A DNA stretch of 39,746 nucleotides from a virus. Below are positions 38,458-39,746 of this stretch, piece by piece. The position numbers and the translations under genes are program-made. The notes under the pieces are model-generated. The model saw nothing but the letters and a program-made list of their open reading frames with translations, had not been told where the DNA came from and searched no databases. The stretch spans positions 1 to 39,746 of the IMG/VR virus record IMGVR_UViG_3300010354_000207; one strand, given 5' to 3'. The stretch's first letter is position 1, and every line of letters begins with the position of its first letter.

Positions 38458-39469
38458 TTTTTTTAATTTTGTTTGTTAATAAAAAAGGTGAAGTAAAATT
38501 TCTAACATCCCCATCAAAATCAAGGTCTGTTCTTATTTGTTTGTAGATTTCTGTGCCTTTTAGTTTAGCATAAAACTCTTTCAAATCCACAGGCAAAGAT
38601 ACGATGTTTTTTATTTCTTCAATACAATCTGGTGAAATAAATTTTTGATTATTCAAATTAATCAAAGTCTCCGCCAGATTATATCTCTCATCATCTTCCA
38701 AGAAATCTACCAAAATCTGAAGCCTCTTGCCTTTTTTTCCTTTGGATTGTTGTTCAAGACAATATTCCAAAAGGCTCCCCCTTTCATACGGACGTTTTAT
38801 AAACATCGGGATTTCATTCAGGATAGATTTTTCAGAAAATCCTTTGGCTCCATAGATGTTATCAGATTCATCTCCGATAATAACCTTCCTCAAAAGAATA
38901 TTCTTGTGGGTCTGCTCGAAATAATATTCAAAGTTTTCACTGTTAATAAGAAGATTCTTTGGGTAGATGTGGTCTTTAACCTGTATCCTGTTGAGATAGT
39001 AGATAAAAACATTTTTGTCAATTAACTGAAAATAATCATTGTCATTCGACAGTATCAATATATTTTCCTTGTCTTTATTCTGTCTTACATATTCGGCAAT
39101 ACAATCATCCGCTTCGACAAAAGGATGTTCATAAGAATTGATTCCCAACATTTTCATAATGGAAATTATCATATCTTTTTGCTGATAATACGGGTCAATT
39201 CCATTAAAAAACCTGTTTCTCTTTTCTTTGTACGGTTCATAAATCTCCTTTCTCAATTTACCGCTTTCTGGGCCATCCCAAAAAAGAATGGTTTTATAAA
39301 TCTGATAAGTGTGGTTGTTTACATTCTCATTCAACAACCCCCTTAACTTCTTCATAAATCCCCAAACGGCATGGATATTATGCTTGTGGAGGGCGTAGGA
39401 TTTTACGCCCTCGAAGCATATTTTATAGAGATTCATTGCATCAACAATTAATACTGCCCTATTCTTCAT
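38450..39469 (-). CDS. 5'-3' exonuclease, FEN/T4 RNase H-like
   Basis: A 339-residue flap/5'-3' exonuclease of the PIN-like FEN superfamily, which removes RNA primers and 5' flaps. The acidic metal-binding motifs are in order: VLIVDAMNLYKICFEG (Asp10 region), LFWDGPESGKLRKEIYEPYK, FVEADDCIAEYVR, NILILSNDNDYFQLI, and VIIGDESDNIYGAKGFSEKS (helix-hairpin-helix entry). Overall length and motif spacing fit T4 RNase H and related phage enzymes. It overlaps both neighbours by 8-11 bp and begins the visible replication run leading to helicase, nrdB and nrdA. Confidence 0.9.
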   Translation of the reverse strand: MKNRAVLIVDAMNLYKICFEGVKSYALHKHNIHAVWGFMKKLRGLLNENVNNHTYQIYKTILFWDGPESGKLRKEIYEPYKEKRNRFFNGIDPYYQQKDMIISIMKMLGINSYEHPFVEADDCIAEYVRQNKDKENILILSNDNDYFQLIDKNVFIYYLNRIQVKDHIYPKNLLINSENFEYYFEQTHKNILLRKVIIGDESDNIYGAKGFSEKSILNEIPMFIKRPYERGSLLEYCLEQQSKGKKGKRLQILVDFLEDDERYNLAETLINLNNQKFISPDCIEEIKNIVSLPVDLKEFYAKLKGTEIYKQIRTDLDFDGDVRNFTSPFLLTNKIKKND

Positions 39470-39746
39470 TCGTCACAATTTCTTCAAATTCAACATTTTC
39501 AATATCAACAACATCAATTTCTCTGGTTATATTTGCAAAATATTCAATTATACCATCCTTATTATCTTTCTTATACTGTTCGAAAACAGATTTATCAGTA
39601 GCAGAAATAAAGCCATGTGGGGTAATGATAAGTTCACCTTCAGTGGAAATACCAGTAAAGTGGTTTTTTGTTACCCTGATTTTGGTTACTTTAGCAAGAT
39701 CAATCGTCTTTCCATTGACTTTAAACGGCAACTTCTTAACAGCAGC
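39459..39746 (-). CDS. Hypothetical protein (5' end outside window)
   Basis: An open frame enters from the window edge on the - strand (reading AAVKKLPFKVNGKTID at the border) and ends at 39459 after about 95 residues. A TTG at 39731 could be a start, but the frame stays open to the edge, so the true start is probably outside. The visible part is beta-rich with an acidic end (REIDVVDIENVEFEEIVTNE). It overlaps the exonuclease gene by 11 bp and is probably in the same transcription unit. No family was recognised. Confidence 0.5.
   Translation of the reverse strand, partial: AAVKKLPFKVNGKTIDLAKVTKIRVTKNHFTGISTEGELIITPHGFISATDKSVFEQYKKDNKDGIIEYFANITREIDVVDIENVEFEEIVTNEE

Noticed and set aside
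1-39746. CRISPR array, insertion sequence or integrase/attachment site
   Set aside because: No regularly spaced repeats, transposase or integrase motifs were seen; the only mobile elements are the intron and intein.
1-39746. Treating every TATAAATA as a late promoter
   Set aside because: The octamer is expected several times by chance at this base composition; only copies close to gene starts in divergent or operon-head positions were kept.

Overview
The window is part of a large, AT-rich, T4-type tailed-phage genome, most likely infecting a member of the Bacteroidetes. The phage assignment rests on a T4-type baseplate set (gp6-like wedge, gp5-like OB-fold hub/spike protein, gp25-like wedge), a gp55-like late sigma factor, family B DNA polymerase, DnaB/gp41-like helicase, FEN-type 5'-3' exonuclease, NrdA/NrdB, thioredoxin, dUTPase and an M15 endolysin. 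The host assignment rests on four promoters of the Bacteroidetes form TTTG-N18-20-TAnnTTTG and on leaders that mostly lack a Shine-Dalgarno sequence. Genes are packed, with many 4-17 bp overlaps. No stretch over 300 bases lacks a gene.

Layout. 1-8.4 kb (- strand): baseplate and structural genes read from the late sigma gene leftwards, interrupted by one + strand nuclease-like gene with its own host-type promoter. 8.4-12.5 kb (-): three glycosyltransferase genes and one unknown. 12.55 kb (+): a small holin-like membrane protein. 12.8-17.4 kb (-): unknowns, a P-loop-like protein, dUTPase, a DEDD exonuclease and a fourth glycosyltransferase. 17.5-20.9 kb: an ADP-ribosyltransferase (ART)-like protein (+), then small - strand genes including a tandem duplication and a WYL-like protein. 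20.9-27.8 kb (+): LamG-like adhesin, second ART-like protein, BppU-like protein and a 1367-residue DNA polymerase. 27.8-32.6 kb: phosphatase, M15 lysin (+), gp25, Nudix hydrolase, a membrane protein, a third ART-like protein and thioredoxin. 32.6-39.7 kb (-): nrdA (broken by a group I intron and a split intein), nrdB, helicase and 5'-3' exonuclease.

Four things stand out. (1) The 12-mer (T/G)TGGACGGCG(A/T)(A/T), core GGACGGCG, occurs 29 times on both strands, always inside genes and in five different codon registers, where well under one copy is expected. It is therefore a DNA-level signal of unknown function. (2) Four unrelated genes share an N-terminal tag, M-x4-F-I-x3-V-x2-(S/C)-L-N-E. It resembles the capsid-targeting peptide of T4 internal proteins and ends in a prohead-protease-like L-x-E site. 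Three of these proteins have ART-like motifs, suggesting a set of injected effectors analogous to T4 Alt. (3) nrdA carries a 253-nt group I intron inside the catalytic N-x-C-x-E motif. A second element, an atypically split intein, lies downstream, its N-half fused to a homing-endonuclease-like DNA-binding motif. (4) Late-promoter-like TATAAATA boxes are paired back to back between divergent virion and lysis genes, while host-type promoters precede the polymerase, an exonuclease, the nuclease-like gene and a membrane protein gene. This implies early/late switching between host sigma and the phage sigma.
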